A stretch of DNA of 57,568 nucleotides from an uncultured Saprospirales bacterium. Lineage in GTDB: Bacteria > Bacteroidota > Bacteroidia > Chitinophagales > Saprospiraceae. The notes beneath the pieces are model-generated. The model was not told the origin of the DNA. It searched no databases and was given only the letters and a program-made list of their open reading frames with translations. Below, piece by piece: positions 25,403 to 33,624 of this stretch (position 1 is the stretch's first letter; each line of letters opens with the position of its first letter). Made by a program: the position numbers and the translations under genes. Location: positions 1-57,568 of the forward strand of contig CALMIR010000023.1 of the NCBI GenBank assembly GCA_937864265.1, written 5' to 3'.

Positions 25403-26266
25403 ATGAAAAAATCTATCCTTTCCCTGATTTTCATTCTATTTAGCATCAGTACAGCTTTAATCGGGCAATCCAAGCCTGTAAGCGGCAGTTGGTGGATTGC
25501 TTCTGCAACGGATTTGAATGCTGGTAGCAATGACAAACCTTTTCTTTTCGTTGGCAGTTACCTACACTTTATAGACAGTAGCCGTTTGGTGTTATCGCAT
25601 GAAAAGGGTAACTTACTCGTTGCTTATCAGCAAACAGACTCCAGGTTGAGCTATCTGGATCAAGAGTTTCGCATTGAAGGTTACCGTGAAAATTTGCTGC
25701 AACTTTCCAATAGCACTGGTAATCGCGACTTAACAATAAAACTCAACCCTTGTAAGCCGCTTCCAGAAGAAGAGCTTAAAGCTTTATTGGACAAAAGTGC
25801 TGCTCCAGATGCCTCTTTGCCCTACTGGGATGCAAAAATGTCTGATGCCGTTGGAATGGCCTATCCCTATTTACTGATCCCCAATTATCCAGGTGCTCAG
25901 GAAATTTACAAGGTAGTAGAAGAAATGCCCCGTTTCCCGGGCTGCGAAGATTTACCTACTAAAGAAGATAAAAAAAGCTGCGCGGATAAGGCAATGTTGA
26001 CTTACGTCTATAAAAATCTCGTTTACCCCGGCGAAGCCCAGAGAGCGGGTATATCCGGCATAGTGGTAGCCAGTTTTATTGTGGAACCGGATGGTACTCT
26101 TTCAACTATTACCATTGTACGCAGCATAGGCGGCGGTTGTGATGAAGCGGTAATAGACGTGCTACAACAAATGAATGAAGAGGGTATAGTCTGGACACCT
26201 GGAAAAATGGGCGGCATACCTCAAAGAACTCTATTCAACTTTCCGGTCAAATTCCAAAAAAAGTAG
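25403..26266 (+). CDS. Exported protein with C-terminal TonB-C domain
   Basis: 287 residues. Signal peptide SILSLIFILFSISTALIGQ. Residues of about 25-140 form an uncharacterised beta-rich region. Residues of about 195-287 are a TonB C-terminal (TonB_C) domain: NLVYPGEAQRAGISGIVVAS, VEPDGTLSTITIVRSIGGG, then the distal VWTPGKMGG and FNFPVKFQKK. It lacks a Pro-rich spacer and a retained membrane anchor, so it is not a normal energy-transducing TonB. In Bacteroidota such domains commonly sit in secreted or periplasmic proteins of unknown role. MPRFPGCED is the usual segment just before the domain. It is monocistronic. Confidence 0.85.
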   Translation: MKKSILSLIFILFSISTALIGQSKPVSGSWWIASATDLNAGSNDKPFLFVGSYLHFIDSSRLVLSHEKGNLLVAYQQTDSRLSYLDQEFRIEGYRENLLQLSNSTGNRDLTIKLNPCKPLPEEELKALLDKSAAPDASLPYWDAKMSDAVGMAYPYLLIPNYPGAQEIYKVVEEMPRFPGCEDLPTKEDKKSCADKAMLTYVYKNLVYPGEAQRAGISGIVVASFIVEPDGTLSTITIVRSIGGGCDEAVIDVLQQMNEEGIVWTPGKMGGIPQRTLFNFPVKFQKK

Positions 26267-26293
26267 TCCTGGTATTCGCTATTGAAGCTTTTC

Positions 26294-27169
26294 TCACTTA
26301 TCAGGGAGCGGAATATAGGTTGCGTCATTGGGTACTTTGGGAAATCGCTTGTTCATCCAGTCATTTTTGGCCTGTTCCAGGCGTTCTGATCGAGAAGATA
26401 CAAAATTCCAGTACAAAAACCGTTCCTCTGGAAAAGGCTGGCCGCCAAAAATCAACAAACGGGTATTCGCCTCCAAGGTGATGCAGCACGTATTTTCCGT
26501 TTTTGAAATCAGCATCTGCCCCTGCTCAATTACCTCTGTTCCATCCTGTACCCGGCCTTGAGTGACCACAAAAGCGATTTCTCCCTCCAACTGGCCATCT
26601 ATTTCTAAGAAAGCGGCCTCTGACGCCCATACATCCAGCATAAACAAAGGGGAATATACAGGCAAGGGAGACCGCCGACCATAGCCTTGGCCTGCCACTA
26701 GGGTCATTTCAAGGCTATCTTCTGTCCAGGTAGGTAATTCCGATTTTGGGATAAAGGCAAAGTTGGGCTCTATTTCTTCTTGTTCGGCAGGCAAAGCCAC
26801 CCACACCTGATAACCGTGCATGGGAAATGTACTCCCTGTCCTTAGATGGGCAGGTGTTCGTTCGGTATGCGCTACCCCTTTACCTGCGGTCATAAAGCCG
26901 ACATCGCCCGGGGAGATCAATTGAACTGCGCCTGTGCTGTCTCGATGTTCTATGTGACCCTCCAACAGGTAAGTGAGCGTGGAAAGTCCGATGTGTGGAT
27001 GCTGGTCAACATCCATGTAGCGTCCCGGCTCTATGTTGGAAGGCCCCATGTGGTCTATAAATGTAAAAGGGCCTACTTGTCTCTTTTTTCTAAAAGGCAA
27101 AAGGCGCCCCACAAGAAAGTTGCCAATATCTCTTTGACGCTCCTCGACGAGCATTTTGTTATTCGCCAT
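26294..27169 (-). CDS. Pirin family bicupin protein
   Basis: 291 residues from the ATG at 27169 (MANNKMLVEERQRDIGNFLV); the open frame upstream overlaps the GNAT stop and lacks family sequence. The N-terminal cupin carries the pirin metal site: FIDHMGPSN, then VDQHPHIGLSTLTYLLEG and HIEHRDS, with the two His of HPH, the later His of EHR and a Glu as expected ligands for iron. FMTAGKGVAHTERTP is the second signature. Some bacterial pirins are quercetinases or redox regulators; the role here is open. It is last in a tight leftward group: lipoprotein, GNAT, pirin. Confidence 0.92.
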   Translation of the reverse strand: MANNKMLVEERQRDIGNFLVGRLLPFRKKRQVGPFTFIDHMGPSNIEPGRYMDVDQHPHIGLSTLTYLLEGHIEHRDSTGAVQLISPGDVGFMTAGKGVAHTERTPAHLRTGSTFPMHGYQVWVALPAEQEEIEPNFAFIPKSELPTWTEDSLEMTLVAGQGYGRRSPLPVYSPLFMLDVWASEAAFLEIDGQLEGEIAFVVTQGRVQDGTEVIEQGQMLISKTENTCCITLEANTRLLIFGGQPFPEERFLYWNFVSSRSERLEQAKNDWMNKRFPKVPNDATYIPLPDK

Positions 27170-27180
27170 ATCAACCCTTC

Positions 27181-27462
27181 TTAAAGCAGCACATCTCTGA
27201 TGCTGGTATCTTTTTGAAAAACTGAATTTGCATAAGGGCAAAGCGGCAGCACTTTGATGTTGTTTTGGCGAACATATTCCACCAGTTGATCCAACAATTT
27301 GCGGCCAATGCCTTGCCCTTTTAAGCTTTCATCTACTTCGGTATGATCAATGATCATTTTGTGTTCACCAGCCATAGTAAAAGTCATCTCGGCTAGCCGT
27401 TTCTGGTTTTCTTCTAGGTAAAAAGCACCCTTTTTACCATCGGTTTGCATGTTAATCTCCAT
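27181..27462 (-). CDS. Small GNAT-fold acetyltransferase (YidJ/COG2388 type)
   Basis: 93 residues, full length for this minimal GNAT family. GAFYLEENQKRLAEMTF and then IIDHTEVDESLKGQGIGRKL include the acetyl-CoA-binding Q/R-x-x-G-x-G/A segment (KGQGIGRKL), and VLPLCPYANSVFQKD is the characteristic C-terminus. Human and bacterial relatives (GTLF3B/NATD1-like) are probable N-acetyltransferases with unknown substrates. It lies 11 bp upstream of the pirin start and 10 bp downstream of the lipoprotein stop, so an operon is likely. Confidence 0.92.
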   Translation of the reverse strand: MEINMQTDGKKGAFYLEENQKRLAEMTFTMAGEHKMIIDHTEVDESLKGQGIGRKLLDQLVEYVRQNNIKVLPLCPYANSVFQKDTSIRDVLL

Positions 27463-27472
27463 TTTTTGAGTT

Positions 27473-27922
27473 TCAATTTTTACGTCGCCACTGTTGGGTA
27501 GTTCCGGTTGTCGGGAAGGTCATTTTCAGTTCTTCGTTGTCTTCCTGAGCGATGATCACACCTGGCACATAGTACTGATTTGTGTTATTGGTTTCTTTGA
27601 CCAGGTCATCGAACGTATAAGTAGAATCGGAAGTACGGGTAATATTGATCCATTTAGGGTCGCCTGTGACAAAGCCATAAGGATTGGTCGGTGTACTGGT
27701 AATCGCAGCAATGCCAGTTGTAGTGTCTGCCAATATTTCCATCCCATCCAATTGCACAAATGTGCTATTGATGCGTTCCCAACGCCCTTGTAGGTACAGG
27801 GGATCCCGCATTTCGGGGTTAGGCTCAGGGGTGGAATCATCTTCTTGTTTTTTGCAGGAAGCAACTAAAATAAGGCAGGTAAAGGCCAAAAGGCAGTAAT
27901 GGAAAATGGGAATAGGTCTCAT
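27473..27922 (-). CDS. Small lipoprotein of unknown function (lipocalin-like size)
   Basis: 149 residues. Signal peptide with lipobox LILVASC, followed by an acidic linker KKQEDDSTPEPNPEMRD. The mature domain has LQGRWERINSTF, a W-R/E-x-I pattern like the first strand of lipocalin-type barrels, and ends TTGTTQQWRRKN. First gene of the leftward lipoprotein-GNAT-pirin group. No functional assignment can be made. Confidence 0.75.
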   Translation of the reverse strand: MRPIPIFHYCLLAFTCLILVASCKKQEDDSTPEPNPEMRDPLYLQGRWERINSTFVQLDGMEILADTTTGIAAITSTPTNPYGFVTGDPKWINITRTSDSTYTFDDLVKETNNTNQYYVPGVIIAQEDNEELKMTFPTTGTTQQWRRKN

Positions 27923-28060
27923 GGTATTCGTTTTTGGAATTTAACAAAGGTGTTATTCAAAGATACGAAAACTTCCTGGGTTCTGCGAGGTTTTTTGCGG
28001 CTCTAGTAGTGTGCAAAAAATTGCTTCCCGATTTTTCAAAGCCCTAAAGTTCGACCCTCC

Positions 28061-28717
28061 TTACAATTCCGCTTCCCACTCCCTGTAAAATTCCTCTAAA
28101 AAAACTTCCATAAACTGATGCCGCTTTTCCGCGATGGCTTTGCCAGTTTTGGTATTCATACGGTCTTTGAGCAAAAGCAGTTTTTCATAAAAATGATTAA
28201 TAGTAGGCGCTTGGGAGGCCTTGTATTCTTCTTTGGTCATGTCCAATTTGGGCGGGATGGCTGGATCGTACAAGGCCCTGTTTTTGAAGCCGCCGTAGTT
28301 AAAAGCACGGGCAATACCTATAGCACCGATGGCATCCAAACGGTCGGCATCCTGCACGACGGCTAGTTCTGGGGAGTAAAAAGGGGAGGCCTCATTGCCG
28401 CCTTTGAAAGAAATGTGGAGGATGATATTTTCCACCTGTTGGATAGTGTTTTCAGGAACGGTCAGCGATTCCAAAAAAGCGCGAGCTTTGCGCGGACCTA
28501 TGCTTTCATCGCCGCCGTGAAATTTGGCATCAGCTATATCGTGTAGTAGCGCCCCCAATTCCACGACAAATAAGTCCACTTCCTCGTGTTGCGCGATGTG
28601 CTTGGCCATTTTCCATACCCGATAAATGTGCCACCAGTCGTGGCCGCCTTCTGCCTGCGCCAACTCTTGTTGCACATAAAAGATGGTTTTTTCCAGAATA
28701 GTGTCTTGGTTAAGCAT
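28061..28717 (-). CDS. HD-domain phosphohydrolase (YedJ-like)
   Basis: 218 residues. The metal-binding HD superfamily residues are visible: GGHDWWHIYRVWKMA (first His), LGALLHDIAD (the His-Asp pair) and VVQDADRLDAIGAIGIAR (the distal Asp), with GAIGIARAFNYGG typical of the YedJ/YpgQ group. These enzymes hydrolyse nucleotides or other phosphoesters; some are pyrophosphohydrolases of dNTPs. Cytoplasmic, no signal peptide. It is 51 bp downstream of the GT2 gene on the same strand. Confidence 0.93.
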   Translation of the reverse strand: MLNQDTILEKTIFYVQQELAQAEGGHDWWHIYRVWKMAKHIAQHEEVDLFVVELGALLHDIADAKFHGGDESIGPRKARAFLESLTVPENTIQQVENIILHISFKGGNEASPFYSPELAVVQDADRLDAIGAIGIARAFNYGGFKNRALYDPAIPPKLDMTKEEYKASQAPTINHFYEKLLLLKDRMNTKTGKAIAEKRHQFMEVFLEEFYREWEAEL

Positions 28718-28768
28718 ATTGCCTTTATCTAGGTGAGGCGATAATATTTAGATGCTTGATAAAAGAGC

Positions 28769-29485
28769 TTAACGTCCTAAATTATACTTCAAAATGCAAT
28801 AAATGGCGCGAAAGCCGTCCTTCCAATTGATCTTTTTACCTTCTTCGTAGGTTCGCCCATAGTAGGATATGCCTACTTCGTAGATGCGAATTTTGGGAAC
28901 TCTGGCTATTTTGGCCGTCACCTCCGGTTCGAAGCCAAAACGCTGCTCTTTTAAGTCCAAACCTTGTATGATGGGCGTGCGAAAAAGCTTGTAGCAGGTT
29001 TCCATATCGGTCAGGTTGAGATTAGTCATCGCATTCGACAGGAAAGTGAGCATTTTATTGCCGAGAGAATGCCAGAAAAACAGGATGCGGTGCGGATTGC
29101 CCCCCATAAAGCGAGAACCGTAAACGACATCGGCAAAGCCATCCAAAACTGGCTGTAGTAAAATGTTGTACTCCTGTGGATCGTACTCCAAGTCGGCATC
29201 CTGTATGATGAGGTAATCGCCACTAGCGCAGCGGATACCGGTATGCAGTGCTGCACCCTTGCCTTTATTTACCTCGTGTTTGAAATACTGAATATTTAAG
29301 TCTTGGTTTTGACTGCGGTAGCGCTCAATGGCGCCTTCGGTGTCGTCTTTGGAACAATCGTTCACGATAATAATCTCTTTTTCCAGATTGCCGATTAGGG
29401 CCACTGCCTTCACTTTGTCCAAAATATGGTGGATGGTAGCCGCTTCGTTGTAAGCCGGAATGACGATGGAGAGCTTTTGATTCAT
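28769..29485 (-). CDS. Family 2 glycosyltransferase (dolichol-phosphate mannose synthase-like)
   Basis: 238 residues. [20 protein letters not shown] opens the GT-A fold; [12 protein letters not shown] and [15 protein letters not shown] (DAD metal-binding motif) complete the donor site. There is no C-terminal membrane segment, so it is a soluble or peripheral enzyme that probably charges a polyprenyl phosphate with a sugar. Two GT39-type membrane transferases elsewhere in this window (34849-36330 and 43922-45367) use polyprenyl-phosphate sugars and could be its clients, though they are not linked to it. Upstream of the HD gene. Confidence 0.92.
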   Translation of the reverse strand: MNQKLSIVIPAYNEAATIHHILDKVKAVALIGNLEKEIIIVNDCSKDDTEGAIERYRSQNQDLNIQYFKHEVNKGKGAALHTGIRCASGDYLIIQDADLEYDPQEYNILLQPVLDGFADVVYGSRFMGGNPHRILFFWHSLGNKMLTFLSNAMTNLNLTDMETCYKLFRTPIIQGLDLKEQRFGFEPEVTAKIARVPKIRIYEVGISYYGRTYEEGKKINWKDGFRAIYCILKYNLGR

Positions 29486-29644
29486 CTAAAGTCTGTTTCT
29501 GTACAGCGGGCAAAGGTACAAAAACTTTGTCTTCCACTTTTATTCTCCTTTTTGCAAGCTGGCAGGCATTTGGCCTATTGTGACAATGGAAAAAATTGTT
29601 GATTTTTGATGGTGTATTTTACGGATCATGAAAAAGAATAGCTT

Positions 29645-30493
29645 ATGAAAAGGGTTGTTTTTATGGCTGCGCTGCTGTTGTTGGGAGGGCTTGCCTCGGC
29701 TCAAAGTTTTGTGAATACAGAGAATGTGTGGCAAATTAAGCATTTTAACTTTTTGGGGTATCATTATAGCTCTGCTTTTATATTTGGAGAAGAAGAGTTG
29801 ATAGACAACAAAGTTTATAGAAGGCTTTACGAATGCGGTGATTCATTGTTATTAAGCTGTAGTCCAACTTCTTATGTTTATAGAGAAGATAGCTTGGGTC
29901 GTGTTTATTCTAAACGTCTAGATGATGAAGAACTCCTGATTTATGATTTCAGTGCAACAATAGATACAATTACAATAGATGATTATTGTTGGTACACTCT
30001 TGATGTTGTGGATTCACTTCAATTGTTAGACGGATCTTTTGCCAAGCAAATTCAATATAAAGTATTCGATGATTATGAGGTTAAGATGGTAGAGGGTATT
30101 GGTAGCCTATCATATCCTTTGTTCCCCGATGATAACTGTATATTTGATGCTTTAGATTTTTTAAGTTGCTATTTCCGCTCGGGAGAGTTACTGCTTGATC
30201 TGTCTCCCACCCAACCCTGCTTCTCCCACATTACCGCCATCAGCGAACCGGTTGAGTCCAATATGGCGCAGCTTGCCCCCAATCCGGCCTTTGCGAATGC
30301 TGCGATAAAAATATCCATACAAAGCCCCTTGACTTTTACACTCCGAATATGGTCGCCCACCGGGGCTTTGGTTTTAGAAGAGGCAGTGCAAAAGGATGCT
30401 GAATTCAGTTTGCCCCATTCCGGTATGTATTTTTTCACTTTAAGCGATCGGGAAGGGCGCTTGAGGCAGGTGGGAAAATTGGCCGTGCAATGA
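29645..30493 (+). CDS. Secreted protein with T9SS type A sorting domain, function unknown
   Basis: 282 residues. Signal peptide VVFMAALLLLGGLASAQ. The body is beta-rich and matches the general form of short Bacteroidota secreted proteins (EEELIDNKVYRRLYECGDS; EGIGSLSYPLFPDDNC). The C-terminus from about residue 210, APNPAFANAAIKISIQSP through MYFFTLSDREGRLRQVGKLA, is a T9SS type A sorting domain. Base composition is AT-richer in the first two thirds than in the sorting domain, which may mean the tail was acquired or exchanged separately. Catalytic motifs are absent. Confidence 0.85.
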   Translation: MKRVVFMAALLLLGGLASAQSFVNTENVWQIKHFNFLGYHYSSAFIFGEEELIDNKVYRRLYECGDSLLLSCSPTSYVYREDSLGRVYSKRLDDEELLIYDFSATIDTITIDDYCWYTLDVVDSLQLLDGSFAKQIQYKVFDDYEVKMVEGIGSLSYPLFPDDNCIFDALDFLSCYFRSGELLLDLSPTQPCFSHITAISEPVESNMAQLAPNPAFANAAIKISIQSPLTFTLRIWSPTGALVLEEAVQKDAEFSLPHSGMYFFTLSDREGRLRQVGKLAVQ

Positions 30494-30575
30494 GTACTGT
30501 CGAGGCTGCGACACTTGGCTTTGATTTAATCGTGCTATGTCTTAATGGAACCAGTCTTTCGCTCGTTTCCTAAGT

Positions 30576-31568
30576 ATGGAAACAGCATTTAAGATATGGA
30601 GGAGTAGCTTAGTTTTGGCGCTGCTGATTTGTTCTTTTAAAAGCGGTGCTCAAACCTGCTGCTCTGGAGGAGTGCCTATTTCCTCTAATCTCGGACTGCC
30701 GCCAGAAGATGCCGGCTGGCTTCAAGCCAGTTTGCGGTATGACCTCAACCTACTAAATACGTTGAAATCAGGTGCAAAAACCCTGGAGGATGATTCGCGC
30801 AGCCGCAAAACCCATTCTGTTTTATTCCAAATGGGGTATAGTTTTACCTCCCGCCTATCGGTAGATGCGTTGTTTAGCTGGGTTCGGCAAGAGAGGGTAA
30901 TCCAACAGTTTGGCCAAACCGACTTTACACAAACCAACGGGCTGGGTGATGCCGTTCTGCTGTTCAAATATCGGTTGTGGAATGCGAAAAAAAATGCTTC
31001 CTCCTTCAGCGCAGGCCTGGGTATCAAAGCCCCTACGGGTGCTGCTGATTTGCGCAACGACGATGGCTTGGCCATTATCGCCGATTTGCAACCCGGTACG
31101 GGAGCATGGGATAAAGTGATGTGGGCACAAGGCGTGATCCAATTCGCTGACCGCCCGGGAATGAACCTGAGTATGACCAGCGTGTGGAGCATCAAAGGGG
31201 TCAACGAGGATTACTTGGACACTCAGCAATACCGCTTTGGTAAGGAATGGCAGGGGTTGTTGAGTTGGAGCGATCGCCACCGCTTGGGTACAAAAAATAT
31301 AGACTTGGTCTTGGTCGGGCGCTTCCGCACGGTACAAGAAGATAAGGTCAATGGACAAATATTGCCCAATACGGGGGGAAAATGGCTATTTGTACAACCA
31401 GGTTTAAGCTATTGGTATCGGCCCGATATTTTCCTTAGTGCTTACGCCGAATGGCCTGTTTATGGACAGGTACAAGGTACCCAAACTGCTCCTTCGTTTC
31501 GGTTCAATGCAGGTGTTTTTTATCGGCTATCGCTCAAAAAACAAGAAGAGCTACTCCCCTTATTTTGA
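30576..31568 (+). CDS. Putative outer-membrane beta-barrel (transporter-like) with N-terminal CC motif
   Basis: 330 residues. Signal peptide SLVLALLICSFKSGAQ, then TCCSGGVPISSNLGLP, a Cys-Cys motif that is well kept in this family and could bind copper or another soft metal (inference). Alternating hydrophobic strands (VLFQMGYSFTSRLSVDALFS, FSAGLGIKAPTGAADLRNDD, FRFNAGVFYRLS) point to an outer-membrane barrel. It is the first gene of a three-gene group: 27 bp later comes the DUF3179 lipoprotein, and 10 bp after that the DUF547 lipoprotein. Confidence 0.8.
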   Translation: METAFKIWRSSLVLALLICSFKSGAQTCCSGGVPISSNLGLPPEDAGWLQASLRYDLNLLNTLKSGAKTLEDDSRSRKTHSVLFQMGYSFTSRLSVDALFSWVRQERVIQQFGQTDFTQTNGLGDAVLLFKYRLWNAKKNASSFSAGLGIKAPTGAADLRNDDGLAIIADLQPGTGAWDKVMWAQGVIQFADRPGMNLSMTSVWSIKGVNEDYLDTQQYRFGKEWQGLLSWSDRHRLGTKNIDLVLVGRFRTVQEDKVNGQILPNTGGKWLFVQPGLSYWYRPDIFLSAYAEWPVYGQVQGTQTAPSFRFNAGVFYRLSLKKQEELLPLF

Positions 31569-31595
31569 ACACAACACATATAAAATGAATGCGTT

Positions 31596-32696
31596 ATGAG
31601 AAAATTCGTTCACAAGAGATCCAGCATAATCTTCCTACTAGTGGGGCTTTTGGTCGCTTGTTCCGATCAGTCAGATGAAATTCAACCCAACACCAATACT
31701 GGCGGGCCGCCAGCGGTCAACGACTGGCTCATTCCGCCTGCGGAAGTACTGGACGGAGGCCCAGGCAAAGACGGCATTCCTTCTATTGACAACCCCCAGT
31801 TTTCGGACGTGTCGGATATCACTTTCTTGCAGGACAACGACCTCGTTATAGGAGTGAAAATCGGGAACGACATTCGAGTATATCCTCATCCCGTTCTCGA
31901 CTGGCACGAAATAGTCAACGACAAAGTAGCTGACATTCCCTTAGCCATCACCTATTGCCCGCTGACCGGAACAGCCATAGGTTGGCGGCGTGAAGTAGCT
32001 GGTGCTGAAACGAATTTTGGCGTGAGCGGCCTTTTGTACAACGCCAATTTGATGCCTTACGACCGCGTTACAGATAGCCGATGGTCGCAAATGTTGTTGA
32101 AAAGTGTGAATGGCAGCCAGGCGGGTGTGGAGGTGGAAACCTATCCGCTGCTAGAAACGACTTGGTCAACTTGGAAGCGTCTTTACCCCCAGTCACAGGT
32201 GCTGAACTTGAACACGGGTTTTTCCAGGAATTATGGCTCTTATCCCTATGGCGATTACCGAACCAATGATGAACTTTTGATTTTTCCCGTGTCTAACGAC
32301 GACGATAGGCTGCCGCGAAAAGACCGAGGTTTAGGCGTTCTGGTCAATGATAAAGCGAAGTTTTATCCCATTGATTCTTTTGCTCAAGGCCCAATTGAAG
32401 TCATTCAAGAAACCATTCAGGGGGTAGAACTCGTAATTATAGGTAGCCAGACACAAAATTTCATCGTTGCTTTTGAACGCCGTTTGCCGGACGGCACTTT
32501 ACTCAACTTGGAAGGGCTGGATAATGCAGCATCAGATGCTGTTGTGAAAGATCAAGAGGGCAATGAATGGAACTTGTTTGGAGAAGCGGTACAAGGCCCC
32601 AGAATAGGTGCCAAGCTTTTTGCACCTACTTCCTTCATTGGGTACTGGTTTGCCTGGGGGACTTTTTATCGGCAATCGGATATTTATGGACAGTAA
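31596..32696 (+). CDS. DUF3179 domain lipoprotein
   Basis: 366 residues. The lipoprotein signal ends LLVGLLVACS. DUF3179 signatures: DWLIPPAEVLDGGPGKDGIP, VIGVKIGNDIRVYPHPVLDW, then HEIVNDKVADIPLAITYCPL with TGTAIGW, and DSRWSQMLLKSVNG with LLETTWSTWKRLYPQSQVL. The invariant HE and TYCPL residues suggest a metal or ligand site, but the family has no assigned activity. It is in the middle of the barrel/DUF3179/DUF547 group and is likely co-transcribed and located on the same envelope face. Confidence 0.93.
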   Translation: MRKFVHKRSSIIFLLVGLLVACSDQSDEIQPNTNTGGPPAVNDWLIPPAEVLDGGPGKDGIPSIDNPQFSDVSDITFLQDNDLVIGVKIGNDIRVYPHPVLDWHEIVNDKVADIPLAITYCPLTGTAIGWRREVAGAETNFGVSGLLYNANLMPYDRVTDSRWSQMLLKSVNGSQAGVEVETYPLLETTWSTWKRLYPQSQVLNLNTGFSRNYGSYPYGDYRTNDELLIFPVSNDDDRLPRKDRGLGVLVNDKAKFYPIDSFAQGPIEVIQETIQGVELVIIGSQTQNFIVAFERRLPDGTLLNLEGLDNAASDAVVKDQEGNEWNLFGEAVQGPRIGAKLFAPTSFIGYWFAWGTFYRQSDIYGQ

Positions 32697-32706
32697 AGTA
32701 TTTTTC

Positions 32707-33486
32707 ATGTATAAAAAACCGTTTTTTCCTATGGCCTACCTGCTTACATTCCTGTTCAGCTTGGCGTTTGGCTGCGCCACTAACACAGGAAAAGTAACTA
32801 TTGCTAAGGATCCTATCAGCCACAAGGTATGGGATGATTTATTGCACAAACACGTAAACGATGCGGGCTTTGTCAACTACAAAGGCTTCATTCAGGACAG
32901 CACTTTGTTGAATCAGTACCTGCAATTGTTGGCTTCCAGCCATCCACAGGATGCTTGGTCGCGGGAAGCGCAGATGGCCTATTGGATCAATGCCTATAAT
33001 GCCTACACCGTTAAGCTCATTGTGGATCACTACCCTGTGCCTAGTATAAAGGATATCAAAAGAGGGATTCCATTTGTGAATACCGTTTGGGACATCAAGT
33101 TCATCCACATTCAGGATCAGACCTATGATTTGAATAACATCGAACACGGTATTTTGAGGAAAGATTTTGACGATGCCCGCATACACGCGGCTGTGAATTG
33201 CGCTTCTTACTCTTGTCCGCGCTTACGCAATGAAGCTTATGTTGCCGAGCGCTTGGAGGAACAACTCGACGATGCCATGCGCAGCTTCATCAACGATCCA
33301 ATGCGCAACCGGGTCAGTACGTACAAAGCCGAGCTTTCGCAAATTTTCAGTTGGTTCAGCGGTGATTTTAAGCAAAATGCCGATTCGATCAGGGAATACA
33401 TCAACCGCTATGCCACCGAAAAGCTGTCAGAAAATGGTAAAATTACCCATATTGACTACGATTGGCAGCTAAATGATGCAGATTAA
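32707..33486 (+). CDS. DUF547 domain lipoprotein
   Basis: 259 residues from the ATG at 32707, chosen because MYKKPFFPMAYLLTFLFSLA then FGC gives a lipobox. An ATG at 32686 would overlap the DUF3179 stop. DUF547 landmarks: VNYKGFIQDS, QMAYWINAYNAYTVKLIVDH, SIKDIKRGIPF, NNIEHGILR and HAAVNCASYSCPRLRNEAY. The conserved Cys and His in NCAS-SCP with the N-A-Y-N segment suggest a papain-like or transglutaminase-like fold, activity unproven. Last gene of the three-gene group. Confidence 0.92.
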   Translation: MYKKPFFPMAYLLTFLFSLAFGCATNTGKVTIAKDPISHKVWDDLLHKHVNDAGFVNYKGFIQDSTLLNQYLQLLASSHPQDAWSREAQMAYWINAYNAYTVKLIVDHYPVPSIKDIKRGIPFVNTVWDIKFIHIQDQTYDLNNIEHGILRKDFDDARIHAAVNCASYSCPRLRNEAYVAERLEEQLDDAMRSFINDPMRNRVSTYKAELSQIFSWFSGDFKQNADSIREYINRYATEKLSENGKITHIDYDWQLNDAD

Positions 33487-33624
33487 TGCCTTATTCTGTT
33501 AGCTGTAAGGGTAATTGAGGCAGGTAGGAAATTGGCAGCGCAATGAGCAAGTTTTGACTAATGCCTGAGCTTGTTTTTGAGCAAGTATTCGATACAATTT
33601 TGCAACATACAAAATTCTATTCGT

